Counted from the stretch's first letter, positions 1 through 6,317 are shown. The stretch is DNA of 6,596 nt from Halobacteriovoraceae bacterium (GCA_018663815.1 JABJPQ010000707.1:1-6596); one strand, 5' to 3'. Notes: a model not told the origin generated them from the letters alone. Made by a program: numbers and translations.

Positions 1-200
1 AAATTAAAGATGATATTAATAAACAAATTGCAAGCTCAAGAGCACAAGTGGATAAGCAAGTAAATGACTTGAAATCACAATATAATAAGCAACTAAACGA
101 TGGAAAAAAACAGCTTAACAATCTCAAGGGCCAATTAGCATCGGCTAAAAAGAAAGCTAAGAAAGAAGCCCTTAATCCTTTCAAGGGATTCAAACTTTAA
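1..200 (+). CDS. C-terminal end of a coiled-coil protein (5' partial)
   Basis: The reading frame enters from the left edge (first full codon at 3) and ends with TAA at 198-200, giving 65 residues. The segment is very rich in Lys, Gln, Asn and Ala, with hydrophobic residues (I, V, L, L, L) at roughly heptad spacing, so most of it should form a long charged alpha-helix or coiled coil. It finishes with a short non-helical tail, N-P-F-K-G-F-K-L. No cysteines, signal sequence or catalytic motif are visible in this part. A helical tail of this kind is seen at the end of some large AsmA-like or TIGR03545-type envelope proteins, but that is only a loose memory and I do not name the family. A terminator directly follows, so this is the last gene of its transcript. 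Confidence 0.75.
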   Translation, partial: IKDDINKQIASSRAQVDKQVNDLKSQYNKQLNDGKKQLNNLKGQLASAKKKAKKEALNPFKGFKL

Positions 201-201
201 T

Positions 202-243
202 AGTCTGACTAACTCAAGTATGTGTTGTTAGACTTTGTTTTTT
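202..243 (+). terminator. Rho-independent terminator after the coiled-coil gene
   Basis: AGTCTGAC (202-209) pairs with GTTAGACT (227-234), with one G-U pair. The stem can be extended by AAC (211-213) with GTT (224-226) across a bulged T210. A T-rich run, TTGTTTTTT, follows at 235-243. It begins 2 bases after the stop codon at 200, where an intrinsic terminator for the upstream gene would sit. Confidence 0.72.
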
Positions 244-289
244 GACAGTCATTATTGACTTTGACAACATTTAGTATCTTTTATTTATT
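242..289 (+). promoter_or_regulatory. Candidate promoter region of the S8 protease gene
   Basis: Two perfect TTGACA hexamers lie at 242-247 and 261-266, with a near copy TTGACT at 255-260, all between the upstream terminator and the protease start. The best -10 partner for the second box at 17 bp spacing is TTTATT (284-289, four of six consensus bases). It would start the transcript almost on the Shine-Dalgarno, leaving an improbably short leader. The first box has only weak partners (CAACAT at 265-270). A promoter is expected here because a terminator precedes the gene, but which box is used cannot be settled by eye. Confidence 0.35.
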
Positions 290-296
290 ATTTTCC

Positions 297-304
297 AAGG
301 AGGG
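297..304 (+). promoter_or_regulatory. Strong Shine-Dalgarno of the S8 protease
   Basis: AAGGAGGG at 297-304 is a near-perfect anti-16S match. AAGGAGG ends 4 bases before the ATG at 308. It fixes the start codon and suggests efficient translation, unlike galE, which has no such site. Confidence 0.85.
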
Positions 305-307
305 AAA

Positions 308-1525
308 ATGAAGTATCTTGTACTTTCAATGATGATTATGTCGTCAGTTTATGCACTTCCAATAAAAACAGGTGAACATTTTAGAACGGCTATTCCCGGT
401 GAATTCATTGTTAAGACAGCTGGTGAAAAAATAGCTCAAAATGTAAAAAGAGTCCTAGGTAAAAATTTGTATTTGCTTAAGGATACTACTCAAAAATCAT
501 TAGCTAAGTACAAATATGCTTATCCAAATTATCAGTATTTTGGTGATTATAAAGATGTGGAAAGTAATAGACCTAATGATATTAATTTTGAAAAACAATT
601 TCATCATCAAATGGTTAAGACTACTGTGGCGTGGAATACGACAAGTGGTGATGAGAAAATTATCGTTGCTGTTACAGATAATGAGTTTCAGATAGATCAC
701 AAAGACTTAGAGTCGTCTTGGTGGAAAAATCAAGATGAGATTGCAAATAATGGCATTGATGATGATGGCAATGGTTATATTGATGACGTTGTTGGCTGGG
801 ACTTTTTTAACAACGACAATAATGTTGTTGACCCTACCCAATCAACTCATGGAACCCACGTTTCTGGAATTATTGCAGCAACGGCAAATAATAAATCAGG
901 TGGAGTAGGAGTTGCCCCAGGGGTTAAAGTAATGCCCTTAAAATGGTATGGCGAGGATGGCTCTTGGACTTCAGCTATTATTTCTGAGACATATCACTAT
1001 GCTGTGGATAATGGAGCTAAAATCATCACCACAAGTTATAATGTAGATGGCTTTGTTGATGATCAAGCTTATCTCGCTGCCATTAAATATATTCGAAGTC
1101 ATGATGTTATTATTTTTAATAGTGCAGGTAATGCTGGTCAAAAGAATCCACCGAGACAAAAAATTAAAGAACTTGTTTTGGTTTGTTCTGTTAAGTCTGG
1201 TAATGAAAAGAAACAAGATAAAAAAAGCTCATTTAGTAATTATGGAACAGGTATTGATATCTGTGCGCCTGGAGACCCAGTTTACGCGCCAATTAAATGG
1301 TCAACGGGTACCCAAGATCATTATGGTGAATTAAGTGGAACATCTATGGCCGCACCTGTCGCAGCTGCAGTTGCAGCTCTTATTTGGTCAGCTCATCCAA
1401 ACTTTACCGATGAAGAGGTCATTCAAAAGCTTTATGATTCAGCTGATAATATTGATAAAAGAAACTTTTGGTATAAAAAGAAACTTGGTGCTGGGCGAGT
1501 TAACGCCGCAAAAGCAGTACTATAA
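308..1525 (+). CDS. Secreted subtilisin-like serine protease (peptidase family S8)
   Basis: This 405-residue protein should be an exported endopeptidase. A signal peptide (residues 1-16, likely cut after V-Y-A) precedes a propeptide-like stretch containing G-E-F-I-V-K (31-36), which resembles the start of I9-type prodomains. The catalytic domain begins near residue 100. The triad is visible: Asp124 in V-A-V-T-D-N-E, His181 in T-H-G-T-H-V-S-G, and Ser346 in S-G-T-S-M-A-A-P. Asn275 in N-S-A-G-N is the oxyanion residue. An acidic loop at 148-160 (N-G-I-D-D-D-G-N-G-Y-I-D-D) is a probable calcium site and is common in this S8 subgroup. Asp124 is followed by Asn-Glu instead of the usual Thr/Ser-Gly, which is unusual. 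The chain ends with the catalytic domain (G-A-G-R-V-N-A-A-K), so there is no C-terminal sorting domain. It is flanked by terminators and so probably monocistronic. Substrate unknown; extracellular or periplasmic protein degradation is likely. Confidence 0.95.
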   Translation: MKYLVLSMMIMSSVYALPIKTGEHFRTAIPGEFIVKTAGEKIAQNVKRVLGKNLYLLKDTTQKSLAKYKYAYPNYQYFGDYKDVESNRPNDINFEKQFHHQMVKTTVAWNTTSGDEKIIVAVTDNEFQIDHKDLESSWWKNQDEIANNGIDDDGNGYIDDVVGWDFFNNDNNVVDPTQSTHGTHVSGIIAATANNKSGGVGVAPGVKVMPLKWYGEDGSWTSAIISETYHYAVDNGAKIITTSYNVDGFVDDQAYLAAIKYIRSHDVIIFNSAGNAGQKNPPRQKIKELVLVCSVKSGNEKKQDKKSSFSNYGTGIDICAPGDPVYAPIKWSTGTQDHYGELSGTSMAAPVAAAVAALIWSAHPNFTDEEVIQKLYDSADNIDKRNFWYKKKLGAGRVNAAKAVL

Positions 1526-1535
1526 GATATTTTTT

Positions 1536-1564
1536 AAAAGGGTCTGTAATTTAGGCCCTTTTTT
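1536..1564 (+). terminator. Rho-independent terminator after the S8 protease
   Basis: AAAAGGGTCT (1536-1545) pairs with AGGCCCTTTT (1553-1562) through ten pairs, including one U-G, around a 7-base loop. The T-run covers 1559-1564. It starts 11 bases after the protease stop. Its last T is also the T of the TG in the galE extended -10 box, so terminator and next promoter abut. Confidence 0.88.
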
Positions 1565-1572
1565 GCTATAGT
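1564..1572 (+). promoter_or_regulatory. Extended -10 promoter of galE-queC, giving a probably leaderless mRNA
   Basis: TGCTATAGT at 1564-1572 fits the extended -10 form TGnTATAAT with one mismatch. A poor -35 candidate, CTGTAA, sits 17 bp upstream at 1544-1549 inside the terminator hairpin, which fits a promoter relying on the extended -10. Transcription should begin about 7 bases after the box, at 1578-1580, which is the galE ATG (1579). Confidence 0.6.
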
Positions 1573-1578
1573 TTATGC

Positions 1579-2598
1579 ATGAAAAAAAATAAACCCCAAA
1601 AAATTTTAGTAACAGGCGGAGCAGGATATATTGGTTCTCATGTGGTTAAAACTCTAGGAGAACAAGGATATTCAATTACTGTCATTGATAACCTATCCAC
1701 GGGTAATCGGGATGCAGTCTTATACGGTGAGTTCATTCAAGGGGATTTGCAAGACCAAAGTTTGCTTGAATCAGTATTTTCTTCACATCAATTTGATGGT
1801 GTCATGCATTTTGCAGGTTCAATCAAAGTTCCAGAAAGTGTGAAAGATCCACTTAAGTATTATCAAAATAACACTATCAATTCATATAATATTATTGCAT
1901 GTTGTGAAAAGTTTGGAGTTGATCATTTTGTCTTTTCATCAACGGCCGCTATTTATGGAGAGCCTGAGATAGATCTTATTTGTGAAACAGCAGCGAAAAA
2001 ACCCATTAACCCGTACGGACGCTCTAAATTAAATACTGAGTGGGTGTTAGAGGATCTAAATAACGCAAAAAGTAGTTTTAATTATGTTGCTATTAGATAC
2101 TTTAATGTTTGTGGAGCTGATCCTGCAGGAGAAATTGGACAAGCATTTCCTGAACCTTTTCATCTCATTAATATTGCCTGCGAGGTTGCAGCTGGTAAAC
2201 GAGAAAAAATGGCCATTTATGGGCAAGATTACCCAACAAGTGATGGAACATGTATTCGTGATTATATCCACGTCTCTGACTTAGCGACGGCACATGTTTT
2301 GGCGCTTGAGTATCTCTTTGAGAATAAAACTTCCACAACGGTTAACTGTGGTTATGGAAATGGATATTCAGTTAAAGAAATTATTAGTAATGTTAAAGAA
2401 GTTACTGGGGTTGATTTTGTGGTGGACCAAGCTAATCGTAGGCCAGGAGATCCTCCTGTTTTGGTAGCTAACTCAGATAAAATAAAAAAAATATTTAAGT
2501 GGCAACCTAAGCATAACGATCTGAAATTTATTATTCAAAGTGTTTATGATTGGGAGCAAAGTGATACTTACCAACAATGGACTAGGAAACGATCATGA
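1579..2598 (+). CDS. galE: UDP-glucose 4-epimerase
   Basis: GalE interconverts UDP-glucose and UDP-galactose in the cytoplasm, supplying galactose for surface polysaccharide and LPS and serving the Leloir pathway. The 339 residues match the usual length of this short-chain dehydrogenase family. The NAD-binding G-x-x-G-x-x-G lies at 13-19 (T-G-G-A-G-Y-I-G-S). The catalytic Y-G-R-S-K has Tyr146 and Lys150, with Thr122 at the usual Ser/Thr position in F-S-S-T-A-A-I-Y-G. Y-F-N-V-C-G-A-D-P (174-182) and R-R-P-G-D-P (287-292) are family signatures. The residue aligning with E. coli Tyr299 appears to be Leu295, so a role on UDP-GlcNAc/GalNAc cannot be excluded. The ATG at 1579 lacks a Shine-Dalgarno; no other start fits the N-terminal Rossmann strand, and the out-of-frame ATG at 1575 is not used. 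The end overlaps queC by ATGA. Confidence 0.96.
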   Translation: MKKNKPQKILVTGGAGYIGSHVVKTLGEQGYSITVIDNLSTGNRDAVLYGEFIQGDLQDQSLLESVFSSHQFDGVMHFAGSIKVPESVKDPLKYYQNNTINSYNIIACCEKFGVDHFVFSSTAAIYGEPEIDLICETAAKKPINPYGRSKLNTEWVLEDLNNAKSSFNYVAIRYFNVCGADPAGEIGQAFPEPFHLINIACEVAAGKREKMAIYGQDYPTSDGTCIRDYIHVSDLATAHVLALEYLFENKTSTTVNCGYGNGYSVKEIISNVKEVTGVDFVVDQANRRPGDPPVLVANSDKIKKIFKWQPKHNDLKFIIQSVYDWEQSDTYQQWTRKRS

Positions 2599-3290
2599 AA
2601 AAAAAGGCCATTGTTGTTCACTCAGGTGGTATGGATTCTAGTATTTGTCTTGGACTTGCTATTGAGCAATACGGTGCTAAAAACGTATTAGCGCTCTCTT
2701 TTACCTACGGACAACGTCACTTAGTAGAACTTGATTTTGCTGAGGTGATATGTGAGGAGTGGAAAGTTGATCGAGTTCAGATTGATCTTAATTGCCTAAG
2801 TGAAATTACGGATAATGCCTTAATGAACTCCAAGCTTGATATTGAAAATATTAAGGGTCAAGAACCTAATACTTTAGTTGTTGGGCGAAATGGTTTGATG
2901 GCCAGAGTTGCGGCTATTCATGCTGAGCATTTAGGTGCTGAGTGTATTTTTATGGGTATTATTGAAGTCGAGGAAGCGAATTCGGGCTATCGAGATTGTT
3001 CCCGCAAATATATGGATATCATTCAAGCTGCACTTCGGATGGATTTTTCAAATCCTCAGTTTGAAGTAAAAACCCCTCTTGTATTTATGACAAAAAAACA
3101 AACCATGGAGCTGGCTTATCAAATGGGTATCTTTCATTTCTTGGTTGAGAATACCCTGTCTTGTTATGAGGGTATTAAAAAAGCAGGATGTGGAAATTGC
3201 CCCGCTTGTAAACTTAGAAATCAAGGTCTCGTGGAGTTTATAAAAGATCATCCTGACTTTGAATTTTCTTATAAAAAAAGCCTGTCTTAA
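2595..3290 (+). CDS. queC: 7-cyano-7-deazaguanine (preQ0) synthase
   Basis: QueC converts 7-carboxy-7-deazaguanine to preQ0 using ATP and ammonia, a cytoplasmic step toward the tRNA wobble nucleoside queuosine. The 231-residue protein has the normal length. The PP-loop ATP-pyrophosphatase motif S-G-G-M-D-S is at 10-15, V-V-G-R-N at 95-99 matches the family's V-P-G-R-N, and Y-R-D-C lies at 132-135. The C-terminal zinc site has Cys190, Cys199, Cys202 and Cys205 (C-G-N-C-P-A-C), so the four ligands are intact. The start ATG shares ATGA with the galE stop. AGGA at 2584-2587 lies 7 bases upstream, so reinitiation or coupling after galE is expected. None of queD, queE or queF is in the window. No terminator is seen after it, so some readthrough into the cytochrome operon is possible. 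Confidence 0.96.
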   Translation: MKKKAIVVHSGGMDSSICLGLAIEQYGAKNVLALSFTYGQRHLVELDFAEVICEEWKVDRVQIDLNCLSEITDNALMNSKLDIENIKGQEPNTLVVGRNGLMARVAAIHAEHLGAECIFMGIIEVEEANSGYRDCSRKYMDIIQAALRMDFSNPQFEVKTPLVFMTKKQTMELAYQMGIFHFLVENTLSCYEGIKKAGCGNCPACKLRNQGLVEFIKDHPDFEFSYKKSLS

Positions 3291-3351
3291 ATTTAGTCAC
3301 ACAATATAAACATTACATTTTGGCCCTTTAAAACTATCCAGAATATGTAAT

Positions 3352-3365
3352 ATGATTCAAATCAT
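3352..3365 (+). promoter_or_regulatory. FNR-like (CRP/FNR family) operator palindrome
   Basis: ATGAT-TCAA-ATCAT at 3352-3365 is a perfect inverted repeat with 6-base arms (ATGATT / AATCAT) around CA. It matches the FNR consensus TTGAT-N4-ATCAA at eight of ten defined positions; only the two outermost bases differ. Its centre (3358.5) is about 40 bp upstream of the start predicted from the -10 box at 3386-3391, the class II activator position. The downstream genes encode cytochromes, the expected targets of an FNR-type oxygen or nitric-oxide sensor. Binding is inferred only. Confidence 0.5.
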
Positions 3366-3385
3366 GTTTTGGGATATTTTTGCAT

Positions 3386-3391
3386 GATAAA
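3386..3391 (+). promoter_or_regulatory. Candidate -10 box of the cytochrome operon
   Basis: GATAAA at 3386-3391 has four of six consensus bases and would start transcription near 3398. AATTAT at 3392-3397 scores the same and would start near 3404. No good -35 box is present, which fits an activator-dependent promoter using the palindrome at 3352-3365. Region 3291-3351 holds no other feature I can support. Confidence 0.35.
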
Positions 3392-3410
3392 AATTATTAA
3401 ACACAGAATT

Positions 3411-3416
3411 AAGAGG
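3411..3416 (+). promoter_or_regulatory. Shine-Dalgarno of the pentaheme lipoprotein
   Basis: AAGAGG at 3411-3416 ends 5 bases before the ATG at 3422. An in-frame stop at 3410-3412 rules out any upstream start, so the charge-poor N-terminus of the lipoprotein is real. Confidence 0.7.
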
Positions 3417-3421
3417 TATAT

Positions 3422-5101
3422 ATGCATTATTTAATGGCAACTATTTGTTTGAGCTTTGTTTTAGTGGGTTGTGAAATTGTTCCTGATTCATATCAGAAAT
3501 ACAGCTCAAATCCTATTGCCAATAACAATAGCCCAGGAGATAGAACTGGTAGTGGAGCTGGAGAACCAGGAACGCTAGCTGATGATGGTGTGTATTGGGA
3601 TTCTGATATTTTACCAATTATTATAGATTCATGTGCTGCTTGTCACGGCGCCAGCGATAATAAAAACTGGACAGACTACGCTATGGTTAAAATATATGCT
3701 TCAGATATACTTGCTAGCATTAAGCATGAGACAGGTATTAAACCCATGCCAATGATCGGAGGGAAGATGTCCGATGATAAAATAGCCCTATTTGAAGAGT
3801 GGCTAGATACAGGTATGAAGGAAATAAATCCAGGTGTTTCGCCTGAAACTGAAGTTCCAGAACCGAGCACAACTCCAACTCAAACAGAGCCACAACCAAC
3901 AGAGCCACAAGAGCCAACTGAGCCTTTACCTCCTACATCTTCAGAGGATCCTACCTCCAATGAAGTTGTTAGTTGGGTTTCAGATATTCAACCTCTTTTG
4001 AAAGCTCGTTGTATAAGCTGTCATAAGGAAGGTATGCCTAAGGATTGGACTGACTATGAAACAGTAAAATCGGCTAGCGAGAAAATCTTAGCCAGTATAA
4101 AGCATGAAGATGGAGTTATGGGTATGCCCCTTGTTGGAGGTAAACTAACTGATGAGCAAGTAAATCTATTTCAAGCATGGATTGATACAGGTATGCAAGA
4201 GTCAAGCTCAGTATGTACTCCAACTGAGCCACAACAACAGACAGAGCCTTTACCTCAAACATCCTCTGAGGAACCTACCAATGAAGTAGTAAACTGGGTT
4301 TTAGATATTCAGCCTCTTTTGAAAGATCGCTGTACTAATTGTCATAACGTAGGCATGGCTGCTAAAGATTGGACCGACTATGAACTCGTAAAGGCTGCGA
4401 GTGAAAGAATCTTAGGTAGTATAAAACATGAGAATGGATTTATGCCGATGCCAATTGTTGGAGACAAATTTACTGGTGAACAAGTAAGCCTCTTTCAAGC
4501 GTGGGTTGATACAGGTATGCAAGAGTCAACTTCGGTTAACGTATTAACTGAACCACTACCAGAGCCTGAACCTGTTCTTACTGGCGAGTCTATTTATAAA
4601 AAGAACTGTTTTATATGTCATGATAGTGCGGCCATTAATCCAAGACTCGCAGGCCAAAATAAGCATTATCTTTTTACCCAATTAAAAGACTTTAGAGATC
4701 CAGGCAAAAGAGTTGATGGAGCAATGAATGCTCAAGCTGAATTACATCTAGACACTGATGAAAAAGCAGAAATGGTAGCGACTTACTTAGCAGAACTTGA
4801 TCCTTGTAGTGTTCCTCATCAGGTTAATGAAATTATTATAAGTCAAAGTGAACCAACTCCAGATATCAGTGCCGGACAAGAGGTTTTTACAAGTTGTATT
4901 GGATGTCACTCAGCAGGTAATCCTTTTAATGCTCCAACTTTACAGGGACAAAATTCTAATTATCTTTTAAAAGCACTTGATGAATTTAAGTCAGGTGTGA
5001 GACCATCAGTATTTATGTTAGGTGCAGCTTCTGGTCTAACTAGAAAACAAATGGTAGATGTATCAGTCTATCTTAACAGTATAAATGAGTGTAAAAAATG
5101 A
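3422..5101 (+). CDS. Pentaheme multidomain cytochrome c lipoprotein
   Basis: The 559-residue protein is an exported electron carrier with five covalent heme c sites: CAACH (71-75), CISCH (197-201), CTNCH (304-308), CFICH (396-400) and CIGCH (492-496). The N-terminus has a hydrophobic stretch and lipobox L-V-G-C, with Cys17 the lipidated residue; oddly, its n-region has no Lys or Arg. Residues 58-132, 183-260 and 289-369 are three copies of one fold (D-I-x-P-x-x-x-x-x-C, W-T-D-Y, S-I-K-H-E, M-P, W-x-D-T-G-M), resembling planctomycete-type cytochrome c domains. Conserved Met109, Met235 and Met343 are likely distal ligands. Pro/Thr/Glu/Gln-rich linkers join them. Residues 386-460 and 482-557 are class I, c4-like domains, with Met435 and Met532 as candidate ligands. 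It overlaps the barrel gene by ATGA, implying joint expression. Probably anchored in the outer membrane; its redox partners are unknown. Confidence 0.9.
   Translation: MHYLMATICLSFVLVGCEIVPDSYQKYSSNPIANNNSPGDRTGSGAGEPGTLADDGVYWDSDILPIIIDSCAACHGASDNKNWTDYAMVKIYASDILASIKHETGIKPMPMIGGKMSDDKIALFEEWLDTGMKEINPGVSPETEVPEPSTTPTQTEPQPTEPQEPTEPLPPTSSEDPTSNEVVSWVSDIQPLLKARCISCHKEGMPKDWTDYETVKSASEKILASIKHEDGVMGMPLVGGKLTDEQVNLFQAWIDTGMQESSSVCTPTEPQQQTEPLPQTSSEEPTNEVVNWVLDIQPLLKDRCTNCHNVGMAAKDWTDYELVKAASERILGSIKHENGFMPMPIVGDKFTGEQVSLFQAWVDTGMQESTSVNVLTEPLPEPEPVLTGESIYKKNCFICHDSAAINPRLAGQNKHYLFTQLKDFRDPGKRVDGAMNAQAELHLDTDEKAEMVATYLAELDPCSVPHQVNEIIISQSEPTPDISAGQEVFTSCIGCHSAGNPFNAPTLQGQNSNYLLKALDEFKSGVRPSVFMLGAASGLTRKQMVDVSVYLNSINECKK
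3899..4213 (+). repeat. Intragenic module repeat, copy A (linker plus heme domain 2)
   Basis: Codons 160-264 of the pentaheme gene form a 105-residue unit: a Thr/Glu/Pro linker (T-E-P-Q...T-E-P-L-P) and a CXXCH domain ending in G-M-Q-E-S-S-S-V. By hand alignment it is about three-quarters identical in protein to copy B at 4223-4537, with long near-identical DNA stretches around the heme site and the C-terminal helix. Confidence 0.85.
4223..4537 (+). repeat. Intragenic module repeat, copy B (linker plus heme domain 3)
   Basis: Codons 268-372 repeat copy A at the same length, 105 residues, with one codon lost in the linker and one gained after the heme site. The repeated unit includes the linker, so a whole linker-plus-domain cassette was duplicated. 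The first heme domain (3593-3817) is a more diverged relative. Confidence 0.85.
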
Positions 5102-6309
5102 AATTAGTCTTTGTTATCGCGTTGTTTGTTATAAGTTTTGAATCAATGAGTAGGCCGCAATATGCCGTAAGAAGAAAGATAAATGACTGTACGGCTTGTC
5201 ATTTTAATCCGTCAGGTGGTGGAGCCAGAAATTTATTTGGTAAAACTGTTGGGTCAAGAAATCACAAGATGGGTAAACTATCTAAACAAGATCTTTTTTC
5301 AATTGATTATCGGGCCGTTAGTATTAATACGGCCAAAGCCAAAAATGATAATCCCAATGGTAGTGGAATTATGACTTCAAATGCGACAGCGGCTTTGCCA
5401 GTGGCCCAAGAAGATGATGGTTCAGAAGTGCACGCAGTAGCATCTTATGATTTTGGTGGTTTTGGTTCAGCGGCCAGAGAAACATATGCTAAATTTACGA
5501 CGACTTCTAACGGGGGTATTGTGCCTAAATCTGTTTTAGTTGGGCGATTTAATATTCCTTTTGGTCTTCTAACAGATGAGCATAGAACCTATACGAAGAA
5601 GCAAACAAATACTTCGATTAATGTCTTTGAAATGGGAGCGATGATTTCAGGAAATCCTCACTATGCATTTCATTATGATTTAGCCATGGTGGAAGGATAT
5701 CAAAAAAATGCTGGTTATCCTTCAGCTGGAAATGATTATGGAGTTGTTTTAAACCTTCGTTATAATTTTAATAATTCACCAGTTTTTGTTGGAGCTAGTG
5801 GCCTTTATAATAAAGGGCAAGTTAATTCAACTACTGGAGAAATTAGAGATGAAGACCCATGGGCCGCAGCTTTGTATGCAGCAGTTTCCCTTGATCACAT
5901 AACAAATAAAAAACTTAAAGGATCATTTATAACAGAAGTCGTTTTGGCTCATCATTTTAATCGACCTGAGTTTAATTCTGGTCTTTCCTATTTTGTTAAT
6001 AAAACAGATTCCGCGACTTATTACGCTGAAATTCAAGATAAACATTCCCTTGGACTTATGGCCCGGCTAGACCTTGATATAACTGAAAAGTGGAGTTTAT
6101 TTTATAAAGTAGATTCCTTTGCACCAGATGAAGAGCATTTAAAGGATCAATTTTTACTGAGCACTATTGGTGCAAAATATTGGTATAACTCAAATGTTGA
6201 TATTGATGTTCGCTATGAAAAAACAGAAATTAAACGGGAAGGGATTGAAGAAACTAAAGTGAGTGCTTCAAAAGATAAATTTTTAATAATTGGTAGAATT
6301 TGGATATAG
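5098..6309 (+). CDS. Monoheme cytochrome fused to a predicted outer-membrane beta-barrel
   Basis: This 403-residue protein has a signal peptide (M-K-L-V-F-V-I-A-L-F-V..., cleavage around residues 16-23), then one heme c site CTACH (31-35) with the motif N-P-S-G-G-G-A-R-N (37-45). The remainder, from about residue 70, shows the alternating polar/nonpolar pattern, aromatic girdles and Asn/Asp/Gly turns of a beta-barrel. V-G-R-F-N-I-P-F-G-L (148-157) resembles a strand pair found in phosphate-selective and related porins. It ends on a strand, F-L-I-I-G-R-I-W-I. The layout (small N-terminal heme segment plus barrel, about 400 residues) is that of Cyc2-type porin-cytochromes, but I see no sequence proof of that family. 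The ATG overlaps the upstream stop by 4 bases with no clear Shine-Dalgarno, implying translational coupling. Likely role: electron passage or exchange at the outer membrane. The distal heme ligand is unclear. Confidence 0.8.
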   Translation: MKLVFVIALFVISFESMSRPQYAVRRKINDCTACHFNPSGGGARNLFGKTVGSRNHKMGKLSKQDLFSIDYRAVSINTAKAKNDNPNGSGIMTSNATAALPVAQEDDGSEVHAVASYDFGGFGSAARETYAKFTTTSNGGIVPKSVLVGRFNIPFGLLTDEHRTYTKKQTNTSINVFEMGAMISGNPHYAFHYDLAMVEGYQKNAGYPSAGNDYGVVLNLRYNFNNSPVFVGASGLYNKGQVNSTTGEIRDEDPWAAALYAAVSLDHITNKKLKGSFITEVVLAHHFNRPEFNSGLSYFVNKTDSATYYAEIQDKHSLGLMARLDLDITEKWSLFYKVDSFAPDEEHLKDQFLLSTIGAKYWYNSNVDIDVRYEKTEIKREGIEETKVSASKDKFLIIGRIWI

Positions 6310-6317
6310 GATTAGAA

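Noticed and set aside
500..1571. Open frames on both strands inside the S8 protease, including 1047-1334 (+), 1335-1571 (+), 500-700 (-) and 971-1216 (-)
   Set aside because: They lie within a gene whose catalytic motifs are clear, and they have no ribosome sites or recognisable protein features.
2056..3251. Open frames inside galE and queC on either strand
   Set aside because: Low-complexity products of AT-rich complementary or shifted frames; the main frames are well-known enzymes.
3291..3351. Possible terminator after queC
   Set aside because: I looked for a GC-bearing stem followed by Ts and found none.
3376..3394. Inverted repeat ATTTTT-7-AAAAAT around the candidate -10 of the cytochrome operon
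   Set aside because: Made only of A and T in AT-rich DNA, with no GC pairs and no T-run suited to termination; probably chance.
3676..3870. Minus-strand frame within the pentaheme gene, and 5183-5374 (+) within the barrel gene
   Set aside because: Both overlap frames with clear heme motifs and lack any signal of their own.
3899..4537. CRISPR or tandem-repeat array
   Set aside because: The repetition is two coding domain copies of 315 bases, not short repeats with unique spacers.
5098..6309. Naming the barrel protein Cyc2 or MtrB
   Set aside because: Only the overall layout resembles Cyc2; no diagnostic sequence was recognised, so naming it would overclaim.
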